DNA of 64,000 nucleotides. Source: Haloterrigena sp. KLK7 (GTDB lineage Archaea; Halobacteriota; Halobacteria; Halobacteriales; Natrialbaceae). Positions within the stretch are counted from its first letter, which is position 1. Each line of letters opens with the position of its first letter. Made by a program: the position numbers and the translations under genes. The stretch spans positions 1,736,001 through 1,800,000 of the forward strand of contig NZ_CP149787.1 of NCBI RefSeq assembly GCF_037914945.1. The letters run 5' to 3'. Below, one piece after another: positions 8,767-17,186 of the stretch. The notes under the pieces are model-generated. The model was given only the letters and a program-made list of their open reading frames with translations, was not told where the DNA came from and searched no databases.

Positions 8767-8925
8767 TCTCCGATCCCCCACGTGCGTTCCGGCTGTCGGC
8801 TGCGGTCGGCGTCGACCGTACGGATCATGTCCGCAGGGTCGGCCAGCGCGGTGAAAAGCCCACCGTCACCGGAGACGGTGGCCGACGTCGCAGACGGGAG
8901 TGCGACGGGGAGCGACCGCCGCCGG

Positions 8926-9774
8926 TTACTCGGCGCGCGCCCGGAAGAACAGCGCCGCACCGCGGCGGTCGAACTCGATCGCGGAGAACCCCGCCGCTCG
9001 GAGCGCCTCGCGGAGCTCCGAGACGGTGAACGGTTCCGCGCCGAGCGTCCCTCGAGCGACCGCGCGAACGGGCGCCAGATCGAGCACGTACTCGTCGACG
9101 AGCGTCGTGCCGACGAACCGGCCGCCGGGTCGCAGGACACGGTAGGTCTCGTCCAGCGCCGCGGCGACGTCGGGAAGGATATGCAGCGCCCAGCAGCAGG
9201 CTACCCGATCGAACGCGTCCGCGTCGAGCCACAGCCGATCGGCGCTCATCCGCGCGAACGCGACTGTTTCGACCCCCTCCCGAGCGGCGTATCGCTGCGC
9301 CCGCTCGAGCATTTCCCCGGAGATGTCGACCCCGAGGACGGCTCCGGCGTCGGCCGCGACGCGTCGCGCGATCCGGCCCGTGCCGCAGGCGACGTCGAGC
9401 ACGGTCAGCGCCTCGGGTTCGCCCTCGCTCTCGCCCTCGTCCTCGTCGTCGCCCTCGATTTCGCACGCGGTCTCGGCTCCGGCCTCGAGGTCGAGCATCG
9501 ACGCGATCGTCGAGCGATCGTCTCGCGGCGCGGTCGCGCCGCCGATGAAGCGGTACAGCGGCCGGAACCAGACCGGCGTCTCGTAGACGGGCGCCAGTCG
9601 GTCGAAGAACGTCTCGTGTGAGGAGTCGCCCACCCCGTCGGGGACCGGAAAACGCGGGATCCCGTCGACGATCGGAATCGTCGCCCCGCAGTTCGGACAG
9701 GAGAGTTCGCCGTCCCGCCCCGACAACCGCCGACCGCAGCGCCGACAGCGATACGCCGAATCGATCGCGTCCAT
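8926..9774 (-). CDS. Class I SAM methyltransferase with N-terminal zinc ribbon
   Basis: A 282-residue protein. Residues 9-36 contain two CxxC pairs (CRRCGRRLSGRDGELSCPNC), followed by an IPIVDGIPRF segment like the Trm112/UbiE-associated ribbon. A Rossmann methyltransferase domain follows with motif I VLDVACGTGRIARR (around residue 145), motif II GVDISGEML and a post-I RVLRPGGRFVG segment. The family methylates small molecules or lipids; the substrate is unknown. An acidic insertion (EGDDEDEGESEGEPE) just before motif I is a halophilic loop. It sits between the Mer-like gene and cofE on the same strand. Confidence 0.88.
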   Translation of the reverse strand: MDAIDSAYRCRRCGRRLSGRDGELSCPNCGATIPIVDGIPRFPVPDGVGDSSHETFFDRLAPVYETPVWFRPLYRFIGGATAPRDDRSTIASMLDLEAGAETACEIEGDDEDEGESEGEPEALTVLDVACGTGRIARRVAADAGAVLGVDISGEMLERAQRYAAREGVETVAFARMSADRLWLDADAFDRVACCWALHILPDVAAALDETYRVLRPGGRFVGTTLVDEYVLDLAPVRAVARGTLGAEPFTVSELREALRAAGFSAIEFDRRGAALFFRARAE

Positions 9775-9874
9775 CGTCGCGATCTACGACGCCATCGGCC
9801 TTGAGTCCCACCGCCGACAGCGCTGACGGCCGGCGCTCGAGACCGCCCTCCAAACAGCGCGCTTCGCGTCGGGC

Positions 9875-10645
9875 TCAGCCGTCGAACTCCCACTCCCGAA
9901 GCGCCTCGCGGACGAGGTCGTTCTCGACGTCTCTGAACAGTTCGTCGCTGCCCCCGTGGTCGCCGAACTCCCAGTCGCGGACGGCCACCGCGGGGACGCC
10001 GCCCGCGCCCTCGCCGGTCACGAGGTTCGCGGCGGCGGCGAGTTCGTCGACGACCGACTGGACGGTGACGCCGAGTTCGTGGCCGTCGCGGTCCTCCTCG
10101 CCGCGCCAGTCCCGGCTGGCGGGCATGCCGGCCCAGCCGATCGCGACGCCCGTCTGGCCGTGGCGGAACGGCCGCCCGCAGGTGTCCGTGACGACCACCG
10201 CGACGTCCTCGATTCCGCGTTCCTCGAGGCCCGCGCGGATGCGCTCGGCGCTCTCGCTGGGCTTTCTGGGCAGTAGCAGGATATCGTGGTCCGGCACGTT
10301 CGAGCGATCGATCCCCGCGTTCGGGCAGATGTGGCCGAAGCGCGTCTCGGCCAGCAGGAACGGGACGTCGATCAGCAGTTCGGCGCTCTCGTCGAGCACC
10401 GCCTGTGCGAACCGCGGGTCCTTCTCCTCGCCGGCGATCTCCTCGATCCGGTCGGCGATCTCCCGCGCCCGGCCGCTCACGGGGTAGTCCTCGAGATCCG
10501 CCGTCCGGCCCTCGGCCTTCGAGACGATGGTGCTCGCGACGGTGAGCACGTCGCCGGGCTCGAGGTCCGTCTGCTCCGCGACGAGTTCGGCGACGTCGTC
10601 GCCGGGACGGACCTCTGGCAGGCCCGTCACTGGGTCGAGTTCCAT
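9875..10645 (-). CDS. cofE: Coenzyme F420-0:L-glutamate ligase CofE
   Basis: A 256-residue enzyme that adds glutamates to F420-0 in a GTP-dependent reaction, the final steps of coenzyme F420 biosynthesis. Recognisable segments are GDVLTVASTIVSKAEGR, the FGHICPNAGIDRSNVP segment with conserved Asn/Asp, and VVVTDTCGRPFRHGQTGVAIG. Length matches the archaeal single-domain form without the bacterial FbiB extension. It lies upstream of the methyltransferase and the F420-type oxidoreductase on the same strand, giving an F420-linked neighbourhood. Confidence 0.95.
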   Translation of the reverse strand: MELDPVTGLPEVRPGDDVAELVAEQTDLEPGDVLTVASTIVSKAEGRTADLEDYPVSGRAREIADRIEEIAGEEKDPRFAQAVLDESAELLIDVPFLLAETRFGHICPNAGIDRSNVPDHDILLLPRKPSESAERIRAGLEERGIEDVAVVVTDTCGRPFRHGQTGVAIGWAGMPASRDWRGEEDRDGHELGVTVQSVVDELAAAANLVTGEGAGGVPAVAVRDWEFGDHGGSDELFRDVENDLVREALREWEFDG

Positions 10646-10711
10646 ACTCGAGGGTGGGAATGCGGCGACAAAAGGTTGATCGAAACCGTCAGGGGCGAGT
10701 CCCGGACTCGC

Positions 10712-12427
10712 TCACTCGCCGCTCGAGGTCTTCTCGTCCGTCCGATCGCCCTCGAGCGCCGTCTCATCCCGTTCGTCGGGATCCCCATGTCCGCCGCCGC
10801 CGGGCGTCCGAACGGTCACGGTCGTCCCGGCGTCGACGTCGACGGTCGTCTTCGCGGAGACGGGCTCTCCGTCGATCAGGTTCTCGCCGGTCGCACCGCT
10901 CTCGCCGCCGGCGACGCCCTTCGGCGCGTGGCGCCGGCGCTCGGTCAGCAGCGACACCGTCGCCGGCGTCTCGACGGTGACGGTTCGCTCGAGGCCGAGT
11001 CCGCCGCGGAATCGCCCGCGGCCGCCGCTATCGGGTCGGAACGCGTAGCGCTCGACCCGGAGCGGGTATTCCGTCTCGAGGGACTCGACGGGCGTGTTCA
11101 GCGTGTTGGTCATGCCGACCTGGACGCCGTCCATCCCGTCGCGGTCCGCTCGAGCGCCGAAGCCGCCGCCGATGGTCTCGTAGTAGGTGAACGACCCGTC
11201 CCGCGCGCCGATGGTGAGGTTGTTCATCGTCCCCTGGCCCTGCGCGGGCACGCGGTCGGGGACGGCCTCGGCGAGCGCGGTGAAGACCACGTCGGTCACG
11301 CGCTGGCTGGTCTCGACGTTGCCGCCGACCACGGCCGCGGGCGGCTCCGGATTCAGCAGCGAGCCCTCGGGCGCGTGCACGCTGACGGGCTCGTAACAGC
11401 CGTGATTCGGCGGGATCTCGGGGTCGGTGAGACAGCGCACGACGAAGTAGACCGCGCTCGTCGCGACCGCAAGCGGCGCGTTCAGGTTCCCCTCGAGCTG
11501 GCCGTCGGTTCCCGAGAAGTCGACGTCGACCGTCGCACCGTCGATCGTGACCGCGACCGAGATCTCGACGTCGTCGTCGGTGACGCCGTCGCCCTCGAGG
11601 ACGTCGGTGGCCTCGTAGGTGCCGTCGGGCAGGGCCCGAATCTCGTCTTCGATCCGCTCTCGGGAGTAGTCGATCACGGCGTCGAACCCGGAGCGAACGG
11701 TCTCGCGGCCGTGCTCGTCGAAGAGCGCGGCGAGCCGGTCCTCGGCGCGCTCGTTCGCCGCCCGCTGGGCGCGCAGGTCGGCCCGGCGCTCGCGGGCGTT
11801 GCGGACGTTCGCGAGCACGAGCGAGCGGACGTCTTCCCGGGGCTCGCCGCCCTCGACGATCCGCGTCGGCGGGAGGCGGAGCCCCTCCTGGTAGATCTCC
11901 CGGGCGCCCGCGGGCATGCTGCCGGGAGTCATTCCCCCGACGTCCGCGTGATGGGCGCGGGAGACGGCGTAGCCGACGATCTCGCGGTCGTCCCCGCGTT
12001 CGCCGCCGTCGTCTCGACTCTCGCCGCCCGCCGTTTCGGGTGCAATCGGCGAGACCATCGTCACGTCAGGCAGGTGCGTCCCGCCCCGGAACGGGTCGTT
12101 GAGGACGAACACGTCGCCGGGTCGCGGGTCGTACTCGAGGACGGCGTCGACGGCCGCGGGCATCGCGCCCAGGTGAACCGGGATGTGCTCGGCCTGGGCG
12201 ATCATCCGGCCCTCGGCGTCGAACAGGGCGGTCGAGCAGTCCCGGCGCTCCTTGATGTTCGGCGAGTAGGCGCCGCGGATCAGCGTCTGTCCCATCTCCT
12301 CGGCGACGCTTTCGAGCTGGTTGCGCAGCACCTCGAGGGTCACCGGATCGATTCCCTCGGCGTCCGTCGCGTTCGGTTCGTCCGGTTCGGTCGTCGCGTC
12401 CGCGGTCTCGTTCGGATCTGGCGTCAT
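10712..12427 (-). CDS. hyuB: Hydantoinase/oxoprolinase subunit B
   Basis: A 571-residue HyuB-type protein. Diagnostic segments are [20 protein letters not shown] near residue 25, the following [20 protein letters not shown], and the near-C-terminal [20 protein letters not shown]. The family forms heteromers with HyuA and cleaves cyclic amides such as hydantoins or 5-oxoproline using ATP; the substrate is not readable. Its ATG overlaps the TGA of hyuA (ATGA), so both subunits are made by coupled translation. The C-terminal 45 residues are acidic and variable. Confidence 0.92.
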   Translation of the reverse strand: MTPDPNETADATTEPDEPNATDAEGIDPVTLEVLRNQLESVAEEMGQTLIRGAYSPNIKERRDCSTALFDAEGRMIAQAEHIPVHLGAMPAAVDAVLEYDPRPGDVFVLNDPFRGGTHLPDVTMVSPIAPETAGGESRDDGGERGDDREIVGYAVSRAHHADVGGMTPGSMPAGAREIYQEGLRLPPTRIVEGGEPREDVRSLVLANVRNARERRADLRAQRAANERAEDRLAALFDEHGRETVRSGFDAVIDYSRERIEDEIRALPDGTYEATDVLEGDGVTDDDVEISVAVTIDGATVDVDFSGTDGQLEGNLNAPLAVATSAVYFVVRCLTDPEIPPNHGCYEPVSVHAPEGSLLNPEPPAAVVGGNVETSQRVTDVVFTALAEAVPDRVPAQGQGTMNNLTIGARDGSFTYYETIGGGFGARADRDGMDGVQVGMTNTLNTPVESLETEYPLRVERYAFRPDSGGRGRFRGGLGLERTVTVETPATVSLLTERRRHAPKGVAGGESGATGENLIDGEPVSAKTTVDVDAGTTVTVRTPGGGGHGDPDERDETALEGDRTDEKTSSGE

Positions 12428-14553
12428 TCGGAATCACCCCCTCGCGTCATGACGAGGGTTCCGTCCGCGAGGATCTCGCCCGCCCAGGTCGGCGGGACGA
12501 CGGTCGTGCTCTCGGCCTGCTCGAGGATCGCCGGGCCGGAGACCGTCGCGCCGGCCTCGAGGCGGTCTCGGTCGTACACGGTCGTCTCGCGCGGCTCGGT
12601 CCCCGCGCCGGGGAAGTGAGCGTCTCGCGTTCCGACGAGCGCGTCGCCGGGGCCCTCGTGGCGGACGGTCGGCTCCGACCCCGGAACCGTCGCCGTCGCG
12701 CGGAGGTTGACGACCTCGATCGACTCGTCCAGCGCGTAGCCGTAGGCGCGCTCGTGGGCCTCGTGGAACCGTCGCTCGACCGCGTCCGCGTCGAACTCGT
12801 CGTCAGCTGACACCGTCAGCTCGAAGCTCTGGCCCGCGTACCGGCAGTCAGCGGCCAGTTCGACTCGCGCCGCGTCCGGATCGGAGGCGTCGGCCAGCAC
12901 GTCCGCGACGAGGTCGTCGTAGACGGCCTCGGTCTCCGTCGCGTCGGCCGTCTCGAGGTCGACGCCGACCGTCCGCACGGCGTCGTAGCTCTCGTCGGCC
13001 GCCAACAGGCCGAACGCCGAGAGGACGCCGCCCGGTCGCGGGACGACGACGCGGTCGACCTCGAGCGAGTCGGCCAGCGCGGCGGCGTGCATCGGACCCG
13101 CGCCGCCGAAGGCCACCAGCGCGAACTCGCGGGGGTCGTGGCCGCGCTCGACCGTCACCGAGCGGATCGTCCGGGTCATCGTCGCGTTCGCCACGCGGTA
13201 GACGCCGCGTGCGGCCTCGAGCGCGCCGTCCAGTCCGGCCTCGTCGGCCAGGCGCTCGAGCGCGTCGCGGGCCGCTTCGACGTCGAGGGTCATCTCGCCG
13301 CCCAGCGCGGTCTCGGGGCCGATGTAGCCGAGCACGACGTTGGCGTCGGTGACGGTGGGTTCGGTGCCGCCGCGACCGTAGCAGGCGGGACCGGGGTCGG
13401 CACCCGACGACTTCGGGCCGACGCGGAGCGCCCCGCCGGCGTCGACCCAGGCGATCGAGCCGCCGCCGGCACCGACGGTGTTCACGTCGACCATCGGCGT
13501 CCGGATCGGCAGTCCGTCGATCTCGGCGTCGGTCGTCCGCTCGGCTTGCCCGTCTCGGACGAGGCTCACGTCGCTCGAGGTGCCGCCCATGTCGAAGGTG
13601 ACGAGCCCCTCGACGTCCGCGTCGTCGACGGTCGCCGCGGCGCCGACGACGCCCGCGGCCGGCCCCGATAGGGTCGTCGTCACGGCGTGCTCGCGGACCG
13701 TCTCGGGGTCGGCGATGCCGCCGTTGGCCTGCATGATCCGCGGCGCCGGCACGCCCGCCGCTTCGGCTTCCTCGACTAGCCGGCCAACGTAGCGGTCGAT
13801 CGCGGGTCGCACGTAGGCGTCGACGGCCGTCGTCGACGTCCGCTCGAACTCGCGGAACTCTGCAAGCACCTCGTGGGACGCGGAGACCGGCACGTCGAGC
13901 TCCTCGCGCAGGATCTCGGCGACGCGCTCCTCGTTCTCGGGGTCGGCGTAGGCGTGCAGCAGCGAGACCGCGACGGCTTCGACGTCCGACTCGCGCAGCG
14001 TCGCCGCGAGGTCTCGGATCTCGTCGGGGTCGACGGGCTCCTCGACGCCGTCGGCCGTCGTCCGCTCGCTCACCTCGAAGCGCCGTTCGCGCGGGACGAG
14101 CGGTTCGGGTTTCTCGGCCTCGAGGTCGTACAAGTCGGGGCGGTCCTGCCGGCCGATCTCGAGGACGTCGCGGAAGCCCTCGGTCGTGACGAGCGCCGTC
14201 TCCGCGCCGCCGCGCTCGAGCAGCGCGTTGACGGAGACGGTCATCGCGTGGGCGAACTCGTCGATCTCACCGGGATCGATCCCCGCGTCGTCGCAGGCCT
14301 TGCGAAGGCCCTCGAGGACGCCCAGGTGTTGCGGGTCGGTCGAGGGCACCTTCGCGGTGACGAGGTCGTCGTCGACGGAGAGCGCGACGTCGGTGAAGGT
14401 GCCGCCGACGTCGACACCGATTCGGACGTCGGTCCCGTCGCTCGAGGCGGGCGAGCCGCCGTCGGTGCGGAGCGCGCGGTCGTTCGCCGATTCGGTTCGC
14501 GTCGCGTCGGACGCGTTCGCGTCTGTTGTCGTGTGCGTGTTTGTATCCGTCAT
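12424..14553 (-). CDS. hyuA: Hydantoinase/oxoprolinase subunit A
   Basis: A 709-residue HyuA-type subunit. After about 45 low-complexity residues comes the ASKHA-fold phosphate loop VRIGVDVGGTFTDVAL. Further conserved segments are ERGGAETALVTTEGFRDVLE, DMGGTSSDVSLVRDG, and ALVAFGGAGPMHA. This subunit binds ATP and activates the amide. The gene starts four bases after the stop of the NRAMP-like gene and overlaps hyuB, so transporter, A and B form one transcription unit. The N-terminal Thr/Asp-rich stretch might be removed if translation starts at a later codon, but no other ATG precedes the P-loop. Confidence 0.93.
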   Translation of the reverse strand: MTDTNTHTTTDANASDATRTESANDRALRTDGGSPASSDGTDVRIGVDVGGTFTDVALSVDDDLVTAKVPSTDPQHLGVLEGLRKACDDAGIDPGEIDEFAHAMTVSVNALLERGGAETALVTTEGFRDVLEIGRQDRPDLYDLEAEKPEPLVPRERRFEVSERTTADGVEEPVDPDEIRDLAATLRESDVEAVAVSLLHAYADPENEERVAEILREELDVPVSASHEVLAEFREFERTSTTAVDAYVRPAIDRYVGRLVEEAEAAGVPAPRIMQANGGIADPETVREHAVTTTLSGPAAGVVGAAATVDDADVEGLVTFDMGGTSSDVSLVRDGQAERTTDAEIDGLPIRTPMVDVNTVGAGGGSIAWVDAGGALRVGPKSSGADPGPACYGRGGTEPTVTDANVVLGYIGPETALGGEMTLDVEAARDALERLADEAGLDGALEAARGVYRVANATMTRTIRSVTVERGHDPREFALVAFGGAGPMHAAALADSLEVDRVVVPRPGGVLSAFGLLAADESYDAVRTVGVDLETADATETEAVYDDLVADVLADASDPDAARVELAADCRYAGQSFELTVSADDEFDADAVERRFHEAHERAYGYALDESIEVVNLRATATVPGSEPTVRHEGPGDALVGTRDAHFPGAGTEPRETTVYDRDRLEAGATVSGPAILEQAESTTVVPPTWAGEILADGTLVMTRGGDSE

Positions 14554-14557
14554 TCGA

Positions 14558-15763
14558 TTAGAGGAGCAAGACGTCGTAGAGCGTTCGAAGACCGATACCG
14601 ATCACGACCAGCGTGACGAGTCCGCCCAGCACGTTCTGGAGGGTGCTGTTCGTGTACTCGCCGAGCAGGTCGTCGTTGTTCATCGCGTAGATGAGGAAGA
14701 CCGCGAGGATAGGCAGCAGGAGGCCGTTGGCGACCTGCGCGAAGACGATGACCTCGACGGGGTTGTAGTCCAGCGCCGAGAAGACGATACCGACGCCGAG
14801 GATCGCCATCCAGATCGCGCGGAACCGGGTCGACTGCAGGTCCCGTTCCCAGCCCAGCGCGCCGGCGGTGGCGTAGGCGCCGGCCAGCGGCGCGCTCATC
14901 GAACTCGTGAAACCGGCCGCGAAGAGGCCGATCGCGAAGAACGTCAGCGCGTAGCCGCCGAAGACGGGCTCGAGTTGGTCGGCCATCTCGCCGACGTCGC
15001 TGATCTGGGTTCCCTCGGGGAACACCGCGGCCGCGGTGACGACGATCGCCGTCGTGATGACGCCGCCGACGATGACCATCGCGATCGTGTCCGTGCGACA
15101 CTCCGCGAGGTCCGCGGCACCGTCCCACCGCTCCTGGACCGTGCTCGCGTGCAGGAACAGGTTGTAACCGACGACGGTGGTTCCGACGAGTCCGGCGATC
15201 AGGTACGCCGACCCGTCGGGAACCGTCGGCACGAGGCCGCTCCCGAGCGCGGTGAGATCGGGCCGGACCATGACGGCGTTGAGTACGAACGCCAACCCCA
15301 TGACCGTGACGAGGCCGATGAAGACCCGCTCGATCAGTTCGTAGCTGCCCGTCCACAGCAGCCCGGCGGCGACCAGTCCCATGATCGGCCCCCAGACGTT
15401 CTCGCTGACGCCCGTGATCGTCGCCAGTCCGGCGGCGCCGCCGACGATGTTCCCGGTCTGGAACGCCGCCGTGCCGATCCCGATCGCGCTCACGACGAGC
15501 GTGATCGTCACGCCCCTCGCGAACGGGTTCGAGAACTCGTTTCGAAACGCTTCCCCCAGTCCCTCGTTCGTGATCAGGCCGAGTCGCGCGCTCATCTCCT
15601 GGAGGACGATCGTCGCCAGAATCGAGAACGCGATCGTCCACACGAGCAGGTACGCGTACTCCGCGCCGATCACGCTCGCCGTCGTGACGGTTCCCGGACC
15701 GACGAACGCCGCCGCAACCAGCGCCCCCGGGCCGATCGCCTTCAGTCGGTCAGCAATACCCAT
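14558..15763 (-). CDS. NRAMP-fold transporter lacking the canonical metal-binding motifs
   Basis: A 401-residue protein with about eleven hydrophobic helices and clear NRAMP/SLC11 similarity: GPGALVAAAFVGPGTVTTAS in helix 1, and GLVGTTVVGYNLFLHASTVQ in helix 6. In true metal transporters these read DPGN and MPH(N). Here the helix-1 Asp is Gly22 and the Asn is Thr25; the helix-6 Met is Val198, with Pro and His replaced by Gly and Tyr. The metal site is therefore absent. Located immediately before hyuA-hyuB, it more likely imports an organic substrate of those enzymes. The relatives near bacterial 5-oxoprolinase genes (for example B. subtilis ycsG) are a precedent. ATG 15763 is preferred over ATG 15826, which would add an unconserved tail. 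Confidence 0.9.
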   Translation of the reverse strand: MGIADRLKAIGPGALVAAAFVGPGTVTTASVIGAEYAYLLVWTIAFSILATIVLQEMSARLGLITNEGLGEAFRNEFSNPFARGVTITLVVSAIGIGTAAFQTGNIVGGAAGLATITGVSENVWGPIMGLVAAGLLWTGSYELIERVFIGLVTVMGLAFVLNAVMVRPDLTALGSGLVPTVPDGSAYLIAGLVGTTVVGYNLFLHASTVQERWDGAADLAECRTDTIAMVIVGGVITTAIVVTAAAVFPEGTQISDVGEMADQLEPVFGGYALTFFAIGLFAAGFTSSMSAPLAGAYATAGALGWERDLQSTRFRAIWMAILGVGIVFSALDYNPVEVIVFAQVANGLLLPILAVFLIYAMNNDDLLGEYTNSTLQNVLGGLVTLVVIGIGLRTLYDVLLL

Positions 15764-15765
15764 GA

Positions 15766-15781
15766 TGTGTGTCCACACACA
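15766..15781. promoter_or_regulatory. Inverted repeat just upstream of the NRAMP-like gene
   Basis: TGTGTGTCCACACACA has perfect 7-base arms around CC and ends two bases before the ATG at 15763. A TATA-like run (minus strand CTTAAC, 15810-15815) lies about 50 bases upstream of the ATG, so the repeat would fall between the transcription start and the start codon. It could be an operator for the ribbon-helix-helix protein encoded next door or a short RNA hairpin covering the start. Confidence 0.5.
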
Positions 15782-15917
15782 GTCTTCGGTGAAACGAGCA
15801 AAAGGATTGTTAAGAACCGAACACACGACGGGTCGCGTCGCTCGAGCGAGAACGGACCGCGTATGAAGACGTATGAACTCGTATGACTATCCGTAGTCGG
15901 TGAGTATCGAGCTCGAG

Positions 15918-16460
15918 TCAGTCCGGTCGCTCGGTGACGATCACCTTCGAGACGCCCCGATCGATTTCGATCTCCGTCGGCATGTCGACGGTGCTGCGTT
16001 CGATGAACCGGGTCATGAACCACCGAATGGCCTCCGACGGGAAGACGATGTGGTAGACGTCGCCCTCCTCGCGGCGTACCTCGAGGAACCCACAGAAGGA
16101 GAGCCACTCGAGCACCTCGCCGACGTTCTCGAACCGCTGGGCGTACTCGCGGGCGTGGTAGTCGGAGACCCGATCGGCCGCCGCGACGAACTCCGGATCG
16201 GGGTCGCCGCCGTCGTAGCAGTGCTCGAGGAAGGCGTGTAGAAAGTCGATGTCCAGCAGGACGTGCTCGCCGGAGGTCAGCATCCGGTAGTACTGCTCTA
16301 AGTTGTCGCTGGGCCGGCCGCTGGCCGCTTCGAAGTTCGCTGCGTAGAACGTCAGCGCCCGGCGAACGAGCTCGCTCTGTCCGTGATTGGTCTCGGACAG
16401 CAGCGCCTCGAGGGCCGTATGCGAGTCCTCGTCGAGCGACACCGTGACGCGTTCGGTCAT
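15918..16460 (-). CDS. Ribbon-helix-helix transcriptional regulator
   Basis: A 180-residue protein. Residues 1-45 form a CopG/Arc-type ribbon-helix-helix domain: beta strand TERVTVSLDED, then helix HTALEALLS and helix QSELVRRALTFYAANF. The remaining 135 residues are helical and acidic and carry no motif I recognise; they may sense a ligand or another protein. It is encoded 154 bases upstream of the NRAMP-like gene on the same strand, so it is a reasonable local regulator of the transporter-hyuAB unit or of itself. ATG 16460 begins exactly at the expected RHH strand; the longer frame upstream has no domain character. Confidence 0.85.
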   Translation of the reverse strand: MTERVTVSLDEDSHTALEALLSETNHGQSELVRRALTFYAANFEAASGRPSDNLEQYYRMLTSGEHVLLDIDFLHAFLEHCYDGGDPDPEFVAAADRVSDYHAREYAQRFENVGEVLEWLSFCGFLEVRREEGDVYHIVFPSEAIRWFMTRFIERSTVDMPTEIEIDRGVSKVIVTERPD

Positions 16461-16570
16461 ACCACGACCTCGAACGCGAAACGGGTATAGTTCACGGGAT
16501 CCGTTGGCGCTCGGACGTCCCGTCGCTCCGTCACTCGGCCACTCCGCCACGCCGCCCTCCGTCGCGACGC

Positions 16571-17125
16571 TCAGTCGGTCCGCTCCTCGACCGCGAGCGA
16601 GCCGTCCTCGACGGTCGCGACGAGCATCGTCGCGCGGTCGGCGGGGCTTGCACCGGTCGCGCTGCCGGGATTGAGCACGCGAATTCCATCGCCGGACGCC
16701 GTCCGACCGCCGGCCGCGTCTCGCTCATCACTGTCGACGACCGTATCGACCACTTCGTGAGTGTGCCCGGCGACCGCGACCGGATCGGCGTCCGCGCCGG
16801 CTTCACCGCGGACGATCTCGACGACTCGCTCGAGCCAGCCGCGCGGCGACCCGGTGCCGTGGGTGACGACGAACGTCACGCCGCCGACTGTGAGGGTCGC
16901 GGTCGTCGGGACGTCGAGCGTCGCGGGGTCGACGTTGCCGCGAACGGCCGTCAGACTCGAGGGACCGCCCGCGAGATCGACCAGTCGCTCGTAGGTCTCG
17001 CTCGAGTCGAAATCCCCCGCGTGGATCGTGCGGTCGGCGCGTTCGATCTCGTCGACGACCCAGTCGGGAATCGTCCGCTCTCGAGACGGGACGTGCGTAT
17101 CGGAGACGATCGCGATGCGCGGCAT
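16571..17125 (-). CDS. YfcE/MJ0936-type metallophosphoesterase
   Basis: A 184-residue calcineurin-like phosphoesterase. The metal ligands appear in order: SDTH (residues 8-11), HAGDFD near residue 37, the GNVD segment, VTHGTG and AGHTHEVVD. All five blocks of the family are present, so it should be an active phosphodiesterase/phosphatase with a binuclear metal centre. The family acts on phosphodiesters such as bis-pNPP in vitro; physiological substrates are mostly unknown. A 20-residue acidic insertion (SDERDAAGGRTASGD) separates the GHTH motif from the final strand. Divergent from the NUDIX-eIF2B gene, with only 61 bases between the two starts. Confidence 0.92.
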   Translation of the reverse strand: MPRIAIVSDTHVPSRERTIPDWVVDEIERADRTIHAGDFDSSETYERLVDLAGGPSSLTAVRGNVDPATLDVPTTATLTVGGVTFVVTHGTGSPRGWLERVVEIVRGEAGADADPVAVAGHTHEVVDTVVDSDERDAAGGRTASGDGIRVLNPGSATGASPADRATMLVATVEDGSLAVEERTD

Positions 17126-17186
17126 GGGCGAGTGTCCGACGCCCAGTCCCGAAAGCGATTCCCTCCGGGCGGCCATGGTCTCGCCT

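Noticed and set aside
10286-12619. A 777-codon plus-strand frame opposite the hydantoinase B gene
   Set aside because: It is the shadow of hyuB; composition is Arg/Val/Asp-rich with no domain pattern.
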